Source: Citreicoccus inhibens (lineage in GTDB: Bacteria > Myxococcota > Myxococcia > Myxococcales > Myxococcaceae). From it: DNA of 64,000 nucleotides. The notes beneath the pieces are model-generated. The model was given only the letters and a program-made list of their open reading frames with translations, did no database searches and was not told where the DNA came from. The DNA is taken from positions 53,924 through 117,923 of the forward strand of contig NZ_JAHNZT010000027.1 of NCBI RefSeq assembly GCF_019039035.1. The letters run 5' to 3'. Of the stretch, positions 19,022-27,110 are shown one piece after another (positions within the stretch are counted from its first letter, which is position 1; each line of letters starts with the position of its first letter). The translations under genes were made by a program, and so were the position numbers.

Positions 19022-19690
19022 ATGAACTGGCACGTGGGTATGAAGGTGGGCCTGCTGGTGGCGGTGTTGTGCACGGCGGCCTGCAGTGACAAGGACGATC
19101 CCGGCACAACCGATGATCCGGGAGCCGGAGCAGAGCGTCCGGGCATGGGGGTGTCAACGAAGCCTCCGGAGGGTGCCCCGTTCAGCCTGCCCGCAGGGGT
19201 GGCGTGGATCAACCCCACCATCAAGAGCTACAACGCTGTATTCCCAGAGAAGTGCCATGACAAGAAGGAGTCGGACGGTCGCGGGAGCGGCGACATGGTC
19301 CGGCTGTGCTTGGCGCTGCGCAACACGACGACCCAGATCATCCACGTCTCGTTCCCATCCGGGATGATCTTCATCTCGGAAAGCCTGGACGTGCAGAACG
19401 GCATCCTCATCCAGGGCGAGACCGTGGAGCTGCCCCCCGGACAGGACTTCTATGTCCCCCTGTTTCTGTACTGCCTCAATGCGGACCGTGTCGGAAGCTT
19501 CCCGGATGACGAATTCCGTCCTGGCCCCATCACCCAGTACAAGGACTTCCAGGACTTCTTCGCGCAGCTGGCCAACAAGAAGCTCCCACCCGGTTCAATG
19601 GACCTGCAGCATGCCGTGTGGAACCTTGCCGACGGCGATGGCCTGGACGAGACGGACCGGACCACCATCAACGGCCTGGGCCCGAAGTAG
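19022..19690 (+). CDS. Predicted lipoprotein of unknown family
   Basis: A 222-residue exported protein with a lipoprotein signal (VGLLVAVLCTAACSDKDDP, lipobox TAAC) followed by an Asp/Gly/Pro-rich spacer of about 40 residues. The mature domain begins near PFSLPAGVAWINPTIKSYNA and has a conserved-looking core: LCLALRNTTTQIIHVSFPSG, then VELPPGQDFYVPLFLYCLN. It resembles beta-sandwich proteins with paired cysteines, but I do not recognise the family. It is divergent from the Tad-like genes and could be co-regulated with them. A strong hairpin follows at 19704. Confidence 0.7.
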   Translation: MNWHVGMKVGLLVAVLCTAACSDKDDPGTTDDPGAGAERPGMGVSTKPPEGAPFSLPAGVAWINPTIKSYNAVFPEKCHDKKESDGRGSGDMVRLCLALRNTTTQIIHVSFPSGMIFISESLDVQNGILIQGETVELPPGQDFYVPLFLYCLNADRVGSFPDDEFRPGPITQYKDFQDFFAQLANKKLPPGSMDLQHAVWNLADGDGLDETDRTTINGLGPK

Positions 19691-19703
19691 CCAATTGAGT
19701 CCG

Positions 19704-19731
19704 GCCGAGGCGCTCACTCGAGCGCCTCGGC
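19704..19731. terminator. Bidirectional hairpin terminator
   Basis: Arms GCCGAGGCGCTC and GAGCGCCTCGGC form a perfect 12-bp stem around an ACTC loop in the 48-bp gap between two convergent genes. This is the clearest terminator in the window. Confidence 0.75.
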
Positions 19732-19738
19732 GCGGTGG

Positions 19739-20554
19739 TTAGTCTTCGGCGCCGGACTCGTCCGCGCTGTCACCGGCATACCGGTTCATCCCGTAGCCGC
19801 CGTTCGGCGCGGGCGGAACGTAGTGGCGGGAGACGTAGATGCCCGCGCCCAGGGCGACCAGCGCCAGCACCGCGTACAGCGCAGGGCGGCGGGGATTGGC
19901 GCGCCACGCCCAGCCGCGCTCGCGACGACGCTGGAAGCGCGGCGCCACTGAGTACTCGCGCCACGCTTCCTCGCGCATGTCGGCCGCGGCATCCGCGTTG
20001 CCTTGCAGGGCCAGCGCGCGAGACAACAGCCAGCGTCCTTCCACTGTGCCCTGACGCGCCTGGAGGAATCGCGTGAGGGCTTCCTGCGCGCCCTTCGCGT
20101 CGCCTCGCTCCAGACGGAAGCGCCCGCGCTCCAAGTCGATGGCGCCCTGCCGGTAGGACTCGTTCTGCCGCGCGGCCTCGTCCAGGAGGAGCTCGCCGCG
20201 ACGCGCATCGCCCGCCCCGAGGTAGGCCACGCCCAGGAGGAACAGCGTGTCCACGTCGTCGTCGCCCGCGTCCAGGTTGGGCTTGAGGATGTCCACGGCT
20301 TCCGCGTAGCGCTTCTGCCCCACGCGAATGTCCGCCAACTCGGCGCGAGAGCGGCGGTCATGCGGGTTGGTGAGGATGGCGCCCGCCAGCTCACCGGCGC
20401 GCTGCCAGCGCTTGAAGCTCCGCAGCGGACTGGGCAGCACCTGCAAGGTGAAGCGGTCCATGGACCAGAGGGTCACCACCACCAGCACCAGCGACAGGAG
20501 CGGACGCCCCGTCAGCAGCGAGAAGAACATCCACAACATCCAGGAGCTCGACAT
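19739..20554 (-). CDS. TPR-containing membrane protein
   Basis: A 271-residue protein with hydrophobic segments near the N-terminus (PLLSLVLVVVTLWSMD) and the C-terminus (ALYAVLALVALGAGIYV), enclosing about 120 residues of tetratricopeptide repeats. Examples are SRAELADIRVGQKRYAEAVDIL, DTLFLLGVAYLGAGDARRGELLL and GRFRLERGDAKGAQEALTRFL. It is likely an inner-membrane scaffold. No enzymatic motif is present. It lies 30 bases downstream of hemW on the same strand and is probably co-transcribed with it. No specific partner can be named. Confidence 0.75.
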   Translation of the reverse strand: MSSSWMLWMFFSLLTGRPLLSLVLVVVTLWSMDRFTLQVLPSPLRSFKRWQRAGELAGAILTNPHDRRSRAELADIRVGQKRYAEAVDILKPNLDAGDDDVDTLFLLGVAYLGAGDARRGELLLDEAARQNESYRQGAIDLERGRFRLERGDAKGAQEALTRFLQARQGTVEGRWLLSRALALQGNADAAADMREEAWREYSVAPRFQRRRERGWAWRANPRRPALYAVLALVALGAGIYVSRHYVPPAPNGGYGMNRYAGDSADESGAED

Positions 20555-20584
20555 GGCGTTTCAGGTTCCCTCGGGCGCGGACCG

Positions 20585-21799
20585 CTAGAGCAGCCGGGCG
20601 CAGACGGCGCTGTGTACATCCAGGCCCCGGTCCGTCAAGGCCAGCCGCCCCTCTCGGAGCGTCGCGAATCCGTGCTCAACCAATTGGGCCACCTCTCCGC
20701 GCCGCGACTCCACAGGTTGGCTGTATCGCGCACACACGGCCTCCCAGTCCACTCCTGACACCAGCCGCAACCCCATGGACAGTCGCTCCGCGAAGAGTTC
20801 GTCCTGACTCAGGGGCTCGCGGCTCGCCTCGGGTAGACGCCCCTCCTCCACCGCGCGCAAGTAGACCTCGGGGCTGCGCTGGTTCACGTACCGGTGCGGC
20901 TCGGGGGTCAGCAACATGCCCGTGGCGCCTACGCCCAGCGCGAGGTACTCCCCGCCCGTCCAGTAGAGCGCGTTGTGCCGGGAGCTGAGTCCTGGCCTCG
21001 CGTGGTTGGAGACCTCGTACCGGCCCAGGCCGTGCGCGCCGTAGACCTCGCGCAGCGTGCGCGCCATGGCCACGACCTCGTCGTCCTCGGGGAGCTGGAG
21101 TTCGCCGCGCGCGAGCTGCTTCGCCAGCGGCGTGTCCTCCGCGAGCACCTCGCGCTCCACGGTCAGCGCGTAGGTGGACAGGTGCTCGGGCTGGAGTGCC
21201 ACCGCGCGCAGGGCATCTGCTTCCACCTGCTCGCGCGTCTGTCCATGCACGCCGTAGATGAAGTCCAGGGCGAGCACGGGGAAGTCCGCGCGCCGCGCCG
21301 CGTCCACCGCGGCTTCCACCATGGCGGCGTCATGCGCGCGCCCCAGGGCCTTCAGCGTCTGCGGTTGGAAGGACTGAACGCCCAACGTCAATCGATTGAC
21401 GCCCGCGGCGCGGAAGCCCGCGAAGCGCTCGGCATCCGCGCGCTCCGGGTTGCCCTCCAATGACACCTCCGCGCCGGGAGACAAGGACAGCCTCGCCGCG
21501 AGCCCGTCCAGCACTCGGGCCACGTGCCGGGGATGCCACAACGAGGGCGTGCCTCCCCCGAGGAAGACCGAGTCGAGCGGGCGCGTGCGCAGAGCGGGCT
21601 GAGCCGCCAACCGAGCATCCAGCTCCGCGAGCACCGCCGTCGCGTAGCGCTCCTCGGGGATCTGTCGGGCCACCGCCACCGCGAAGTCGCAGTACGGGCA
21701 CTTGGCCAGGCAGTAGGGGAAGTGCAGGTACAGCCCGAAGCGCGCGGCGGCCATGCCCGTCAGCGGGTCGATGGGGGACGAGAAAGGCATGCGGCTCAA
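20585..21799 (-). CDS. hemW: HemW-type radical SAM protein
   Basis: A 404-residue radical SAM protein of the HemW (formerly HemN-like) family, reported as a heme chaperone rather than a coproporphyrinogen oxidase. The [4Fe-4S] ligands form Cx3Cx2C at Cys30, Cys34 and Cys37 (YCLAKCPYCDF). The SAM-binding FLGGGTPSL and EVSLEGNPE, and the ALDFIYGVHGQT region, follow in family order. HemW lacks the extra N-terminal segment of true HemN, as here. The C-terminal HemN_C-type domain ends with GLDVHSAVCARLL. Start could be the first ATG or the one at residue 4 or 16. The upstream coiled-coil gene ends three bases before it. Confidence 0.88.
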   Translation of the reverse strand: MSRMPFSSPIDPLTGMAAARFGLYLHFPYCLAKCPYCDFAVAVARQIPEERYATAVLAELDARLAAQPALRTRPLDSVFLGGGTPSLWHPRHVARVLDGLAARLSLSPGAEVSLEGNPERADAERFAGFRAAGVNRLTLGVQSFQPQTLKALGRAHDAAMVEAAVDAARRADFPVLALDFIYGVHGQTREQVEADALRAVALQPEHLSTYALTVEREVLAEDTPLAKQLARGELQLPEDDEVVAMARTLREVYGAHGLGRYEVSNHARPGLSSRHNALYWTGGEYLALGVGATGMLLTPEPHRYVNQRSPEVYLRAVEEGRLPEASREPLSQDELFAERLSMGLRLVSGVDWEAVCARYSQPVESRRGEVAQLVEHGFATLREGRLALTDRGLDVHSAVCARLL

Positions 21800-21802
21800 A
21801 CC

Positions 21803-24118
21803 CTACTTCCCGCCCTTCAATTGCGCTTCCAGCCTCGCGACCTTCGCCTTCAGGCTGGCCGCTGTCTCCAGCGCTGTCTCGGCGGCCATGAGCTTGCGCT
21901 TCATGGAGGCAACGTCCGCCTTGAGCTGGTCGCGCTCGACCTCCCAGCCGGAAGGCGCGGCCATGCTCGCTGCGGCCGGCTTCGACTCGACCGCCTGCCG
22001 TGCCGCCTGCTCGGCCTTCAGCGCGGCTTCGGCCTGCGCCAGCTTCGCTTCCAGCGGGGTTCGTGTCGCTTCGACATCCTTCGCTCGCGCGGCCTGCTCG
22101 GCCTTCAGCGCGGCTTCGGTCTGCGCCAGCTTGGCCTCCACATCCTTGGCCCTTGCGGCTTGAGCGGCCTGTGCTTCCGCGGCTCGGCGCTTCGCCTCGG
22201 AGGTCTCCAGCGCTCCCTCCAGCATCTTCACGCGCGAGTGGAGGCGGTCCACCTTGTCCGCTTCCGCCCGCGCGGCGGCGAGTTGCTCGGTGACGGCCTC
22301 GAGTTGCTCCCGTGCGCCGCCCTCGACTTGCGCGAGCGCGTCCACGCGGGCCTCGGTTTCAGCGGCCCGGAGCCTTGCGTCTTCATGCGCCGCTTCGGCG
22401 GCTTCACGACGGGCGAGCTCCAGCGCGAGGTCTCCCTGCGCTTGCGAGACGACCCCTTGCAGTCGCGCCAGCTCCGCCTCGCGCTGCCCGGACGCGGTCT
22501 CCAACATCGTCACGCGGGCCGACAACCCCACGCGCTCCGCCTGCGTGGTGGCGACCTTCATCTCCACCACCGCGAGGTCCTTCTTCAGCGCATCCCGCTC
22601 AGCGCGCGCGGCCTCGACCCCGGCGGACAGCTCCGCGACCTTCGCCTCCGCCTCGTGCACCGCCTCGCCCAGAGCGGCTGCGTCCGATTCCATCCGGTCG
22701 CGCAGCGAGACCTGCTCGACCTCGGCGGCCTCCAGGTGCTCCTTCAGCCCGGCAATCTCGGCCGTCAGCGATTCCGCGCGCGCCGCCTGGGCCTCGACCT
22801 CCTCGCGGGCTCGGGCCGCCTCCGCGTCGAGCGCCGTCACTCGCGCCTGGACCTGGACCAGCTCCGCGGTCCGGTTCTCCAGGGCCTTGCGCAGCGCGGG
22901 CAGCTCCGCCGCCTCGGTGGTGCGCGCGGTGAGCGCGGCGCGCAACCCCACGGCGTCCGCGTCCTTCAGCGCGAGCGCTCGCTCCAACTCGGACACCTGG
23001 ACCTGGAGTCCTCGGAGCCCCTCCTCCACCACGGCGAGCTGGCGGCGCACATCGTCGCGCTCGGCCTCCAACGTCACCGCGCGCGACTGGGCTTCCTCCA
23101 GCGAGCTCTTGGACCAGTCGCTCTCGCTCTCCAGGGTTCCCAGCGCGCCTTGAGCCTCGGAGAGGGCGGCCTCCAACTGGGCGCTGCGGAGGGTCGCCGC
23201 GTCCCGCTCCTGGGCGACCGTGTCCAGTTCGGCCGTCAGCCGCTCCACGTCCGCCAGGGTGGCCTGGTACTGCTCCTGGACCGCCTCCAGGGCGCCCTTC
23301 GCCTCGGACTTCTCCGCGGCCAGCTCGGCGACCCGGTCCTGCGCCAGGCCGAGGGCCTCCTTGGCTCCGACCAGCTCCTCGGCGAGCGAGCCTCGCGACT
23401 CGCGCTCGGACTGGAGGTCCGCGCCCAGCCGCGCCAGCTCCGCCTCGACTTCCGCCAGGGCGCGCGCGAGGTCCTTGCGGTCCGCCTCGACCGCGGCCAG
23501 CTCGACCTCGGCCTGTGCGCGCTTCGCTTCCAGCTCGGTGGCCCGTGCCTCGGCGGCCGTCGCGCGCCTCTCCTCGCGCGCCGCCACCTCCGTGGCCTGG
23601 GTCAGCTTCACCGGCGAGTCCTTCACGCCGGCCAGGAGGGTGCGCGCCTCGACGGACTCCTTGCGCGCCTTCTCCAGGGACACCTTCACGCCAGCCAGCT
23701 CGCCCTCTCGCTCCGCGTAGAGCGTGCGGGCCCGGGCCAGCGTCTCCGTCTTCTGCTTCACGACGGCGCGGAAGAACTCCAGCTTGTCCTCCGGCGAGGC
23801 GCCCATGGGCAGGCGCGGCTCGGGAGGCTCGCCGAAGGGGTCATTGCCCAGGGGCCTGCGCACCACCGCGGCGGGGGCGGCCACGCTCGGGGCAGCCGGG
23901 GCCGGGCTCGCCGGGACGGCCGGAGCCGCAGCGGCCGGGCGACGCGGCGGCAGGGGCGGCGGGGCGGAAGCCGCGGGCGAAGGTGCGGAGACGGGCTTGG
24001 GAACCGAAGGAGGCCTGGGGGTTGCCGGAGGGGGGGAGGCAACGGAGGCGTTGCCATCGTCCAGCATGTCCCGCAGGTCCGCGAACGGATCCACCTCGTC
24101 CGAGGGTGACGACGGCAT
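21803..24118 (-). CDS. Long coiled-coil protein
   Basis: A 771-residue protein of unknown function. Residues 1-115 are acidic then Pro/Ala-rich (MPSSPSDEVDPFADLRDML onward). From about residue 120, beginning with PEDKLEFFRAVVKQK, it is an almost uninterrupted coiled coil with heptad-like Ala/Leu/Glu spacing. It contains duplicated stretches near the C-terminus: the segment EAALKAEQAA occurs twice about 34 residues apart. No enzymatic domain is seen. Long coiled coils of this kind act as cytoskeletal or polarity scaffolds in myxobacteria, but no specific role can be claimed. The ATG at 24118 is chosen because the upstream in-frame extension has no ribosome site. hemW follows after three bases. 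Confidence 0.7.
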   Translation of the reverse strand: MPSSPSDEVDPFADLRDMLDDGNASVASPPPATPRPPSVPKPVSAPSPAASAPPPLPPRRPAAAAPAVPASPAPAAPSVAAPAAVVRRPLGNDPFGEPPEPRLPMGASPEDKLEFFRAVVKQKTETLARARTLYAEREGELAGVKVSLEKARKESVEARTLLAGVKDSPVKLTQATEVAAREERRATAAEARATELEAKRAQAEVELAAVEADRKDLARALAEVEAELARLGADLQSERESRGSLAEELVGAKEALGLAQDRVAELAAEKSEAKGALEAVQEQYQATLADVERLTAELDTVAQERDAATLRSAQLEAALSEAQGALGTLESESDWSKSSLEEAQSRAVTLEAERDDVRRQLAVVEEGLRGLQVQVSELERALALKDADAVGLRAALTARTTEAAELPALRKALENRTAELVQVQARVTALDAEAARAREEVEAQAARAESLTAEIAGLKEHLEAAEVEQVSLRDRMESDAAALGEAVHEAEAKVAELSAGVEAARAERDALKKDLAVVEMKVATTQAERVGLSARVTMLETASGQREAELARLQGVVSQAQGDLALELARREAAEAAHEDARLRAAETEARVDALAQVEGGAREQLEAVTEQLAAARAEADKVDRLHSRVKMLEGALETSEAKRRAAEAQAAQAARAKDVEAKLAQTEAALKAEQAARAKDVEATRTPLEAKLAQAEAALKAEQAARQAVESKPAAASMAAPSGWEVERDQLKADVASMKRKLMAAETALETAASLKAKVARLEAQLKGGK

Positions 24119-24314
24119 GTGCGTTCCACAGGTTACTGGCCACGGGCGGTTTCCACCAGGGACGCGTGAAGCCCCCTGGCGCTTCCTCTCCCCCCGAGGG
24201 AGGCCGGGTGCACAGTCCCCTCGACGCCAAGGCCACTGGACGTTAGCCAGTGAGGGAAACATCACACCTCGCCTTGCCTCACCGCAGGCGCGGTGACAGC
24301 TTCGGACGCTCCTT

Positions 24315-26918
24315 ATGGCCATCCGCTACGCCCTGCCCAACGGGCTCACCGTCGTCTTCGAAGAGCAGCACGCCGCCAAGGTCGCGGCCTTCCAGGTCTG
24401 GGTCAAGGCCGGCAGCGCGGATGAGCGACCGGACCAGGCCGGGCTCGCCCACCTCCACGAGCACATGCTCTTCAAGGGCACCGAGCGCCGAGGGCCTGGC
24501 GAGATTGCCCGCGACGTGGAGTCCCATGGCGGGGAGATCAACGCCTGGACATCCTTTGACCAGACGGTCTACCACATCGTCATCGCCAGCCAGTTCGCGC
24601 GCACGGGCCTGGACATCCTCGGGGACGCGGTGCGCCGCTCGTCCTTCGACGCCGAGGAGCTGTCGCGCGAAATCGAAGTGGTGTGCGAGGAGATCAAGCG
24701 CAGCCTCGACACGCCCACCCGGCGCGCCTCGCGCGACCTGTTCTCCACCGTCTTCCAGGCGCATCCGTACCGGCTGCCCGTCATCGGCACCGAGCAGAGC
24801 GTGCGCAGCTTCACCCGCGACAAGGTGCTGGAGTTCTACCGGCGCCACTACACGCCCAAGAACCTGGTGCTCTCGGTCTGCGGCGACCTGAGCGAGGCCG
24901 AGCTGCGCGAGTGGGTGGACGACATCTTCGGCGGAGACTGGGGCCGTCCCTACGAGGGGGCCGTCGCGCGCCCGGAAGAGGCGGCCCCCACGGGCCGGCG
25001 CATCTTCCTGCGTGCGGATCCGGTGAAGGAGGCCCACCTGCACCTGGCCTTCCACATCCCCCAGTCGGAGCACCCGGACGTGCCGGCGCTGGATGTGCTG
25101 GCGATGATCGCCGGCCAGGGAGACGCCTCGTGGCTGGTGCGCGAGGTGAAGCGCCGGCAGAACCTGGTGAACGACGTGCACGCGTATGCGTACACGCCCA
25201 AGAACCCGGGGTTCTTCGCCGCGTCGCTGCAGTTCCCCGCGCAGAATGCCGCGCGGGCCCTGGAGGAGACGGCGCGCGTGCTGTCCACGCTGCGCACCAC
25301 GCGCGTGTCCGAGGAGGAGCTGGCCACCGCCAAGGCCCTGGTCGAAGCCGAGGCCGTCTACCAGCGTGAGACGGTGCAGGGCACGGCGCGCAAGCTGGGC
25401 TCGTACCAGACGAGCCCCGGCGGACTGGAGGCCGAGGCCCGCTACCACGAGGACATCCGCCGCCTCACGCCCGAGAACCTGCGCGACGTGGCCGAGCGCT
25501 ACCTGCGCCTGGAGCACGCGGTCGTCACCGGACTGTTGCCGCCGGATGCGGCCTTCACCGAGGCCCACGTGAACGAGGCGCTGGACCGGGCCGCGCGTGG
25601 CGAGCCCGTCACGCCGCCCGCGCGTCGGTCTCGACCCGGTGGGGCCTCGGCGCCTTCGTCCCGTCCAGGCGTGTCTCGGACCGGCAGCGCGTCCGAGGTG
25701 GTGGAGGAGCGCCTGTCGTCGGGCGCTCGCGTGGTGGTGCGCGTGGAGCCCGCGGTGCCGCTGTTCGCCCTGCGGGCCGCGCTGCCCGGTGGCCTGCGCT
25801 ATGAGACGGTCGCGGACAACGGCATCTCCGCCCTGCTCGCGCGGAGCCTCACTCGCGGGACGCCCACGCACAGCGCCGACGACATCTCGCAGCTCGTGGA
25901 TGCCTACGCGGGCACGCTCAGCGGACAGAGTGGCCGAAACTCCGTGGGCCTGCGCGGCGACTTCCTCTCACGCCACTTCGAGGCCGGCTTCCGCCTGTTC
26001 GCGGACTGCCTGACGAATCCGTCGTACTCCGAGGAGGAAGTCGCGCGGGAGCGCACGCTGCTCCTACAGGACATCCTCACGCGCGAGGACAAGCCCTCCG
26101 GCGTGGCGCTCGACCTCTTCTCGCGGACGCTCTTCCACGCGCATCCGTATCGCATGTCCACCCTGGGGGAGCAGGCGGCGGTGGAGAAGCTGACCCCTGA
26201 GGCCCTGCACGCCTGGCACGCGGCCCATCTGGACCCGTCTCAGCTCACGTTGAGCGTGGTGGGTGACGTGAAGGTGGACGCGGTGCTCGCCCTGGCCAAC
26301 GAGTACTTCGGCAAGTCGCGAGGCCGCGCCGCGCCGCCGCCCGTGATTCCCCTGGAGGCCCCGCCCAGCGCTCCTCGGCAGGAGAAGAAGCTGCTCGCGC
26401 GGGCACAGTCGCACCTGGTGCTCGGGTTCCAGGCGGCGCGCGTGGATGACTCGTGGCGGTTCGCCCTGGAGGTGCTCTCCACCGTGCTGTCCGGTCAGGG
26501 AGGGCGGCTCTTCGTCGAGCTGCGCGACAAGCGCTCCATGGCCTACAGCGTGAGCAGCTTCTCCGTCGAGGGCGTCGACCCCGGCTACTTCGCCGTCTAC
26601 ATGGGCACGAGCCCGGAGAAGGTGGACGCCGCGCTCGCGGGCATCCGCGCGGAGCTGGAGCGCGTGCGCGACGAGCCCATCCCCGACGCGGAGCTGCTGC
26701 GCGCCAAGCGCAACCTCATTGGCGCGCATGAGATTGGGTTGCAGCGCAACGGCGCCCGCGCCGCGCTCCTCGCGCTGGACACCTGCTACGGCCTCAATCA
26801 GGAGAACTTCCTCCACTACGCCGACCGCGTCGCGGCGGTGACTCCCGAAGAGGTGCGCGACGTGGCGCGGAAGGTCATCGACTTCAACCACTCCGCGCTC
26901 GCCATCGTCGGGCCCTGA
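24315..26918 (+). CDS. M16 metallopeptidase, two fused halves
   Basis: An 867-residue zinc peptidase of the M16 (insulinase/pitrilysin) family. The inverted zinc motif HLHEH places ligands at His46 and His50 with the catalytic Glu at 49. The third ligand is the Glu of EEIKRSLDTPTRR near residue 126. The first half (about 1-430) is followed by an Arg/Ser/Pro linker and a second M16 copy (about 460-867) whose HxxEH is replaced (NGISALLARSL), the usual active/inactive pairing in a single chain. There is no signal peptide, so it is probably cytoplasmic, degrading peptides. It is divergent from the coiled-coil gene and followed by a strong hairpin. Confidence 0.9.
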   Translation: MAIRYALPNGLTVVFEEQHAAKVAAFQVWVKAGSADERPDQAGLAHLHEHMLFKGTERRGPGEIARDVESHGGEINAWTSFDQTVYHIVIASQFARTGLDILGDAVRRSSFDAEELSREIEVVCEEIKRSLDTPTRRASRDLFSTVFQAHPYRLPVIGTEQSVRSFTRDKVLEFYRRHYTPKNLVLSVCGDLSEAELREWVDDIFGGDWGRPYEGAVARPEEAAPTGRRIFLRADPVKEAHLHLAFHIPQSEHPDVPALDVLAMIAGQGDASWLVREVKRRQNLVNDVHAYAYTPKNPGFFAASLQFPAQNAARALEETARVLSTLRTTRVSEEELATAKALVEAEAVYQRETVQGTARKLGSYQTSPGGLEAEARYHEDIRRLTPENLRDVAERYLRLEHAVVTGLLPPDAAFTEAHVNEALDRAARGEPVTPPARRSRPGGASAPSSRPGVSRTGSASEVVEERLSSGARVVVRVEPAVPLFALRAALPGGLRYETVADNGISALLARSLTRGTPTHSADDISQLVDAYAGTLSGQSGRNSVGLRGDFLSRHFEAGFRLFADCLTNPSYSEEEVARERTLLLQDILTREDKPSGVALDLFSRTLFHAHPYRMSTLGEQAAVEKLTPEALHAWHAAHLDPSQLTLSVVGDVKVDAVLALANEYFGKSRGRAAPPPVIPLEAPPSAPRQEKKLLARAQSHLVLGFQAARVDDSWRFALEVLSTVLSGQGGRLFVELRDKRSMAYSVSSFSVEGVDPGYFAVYMGTSPEKVDAALAGIRAELERVRDEPIPDAELLRAKRNLIGAHEIGLQRNGARAALLALDTCYGLNQENFLHYADRVAAVTPEEVRDVARKVIDFNHSALAIVGP

Positions 26919-26934
26919 GCGTGGCGCGCACGGC

Positions 26935-26966
26935 CACTCCTGTCGCGGCATGGCGCGACAGGAGTG
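26935..26966. terminator. Hairpin downstream of M16 peptidase gene
   Basis: Arms CACTCCTGTCGCG and CGCGACAGGAGTG form a perfect 13-bp stem with a GCATGG loop, 16 bases after the peptidase stop codon. No T run follows, so termination may be weak. Confidence 0.6.
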
Positions 26967-27110
26967 AGTCAGGTGGCACCCGCACACCTCACGAGCTCCA
27001 GACGTGAGTCCGTCCGGCCTCCGGGCAGACCGCGTGTGGGGCTCGTGATAGGGATTGTGCCGTCCCTGACATATCCGTCCCACGTTCATTGACCTGAAGG
27101 ACTGGGCTCC

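Noticed and set aside
26935..26966. Hairpin after the M16 gene as an operator of the J-domain gene
   Set aside because: It directly follows a stop codon and is 145 bases from the next start, so a terminator is more likely.
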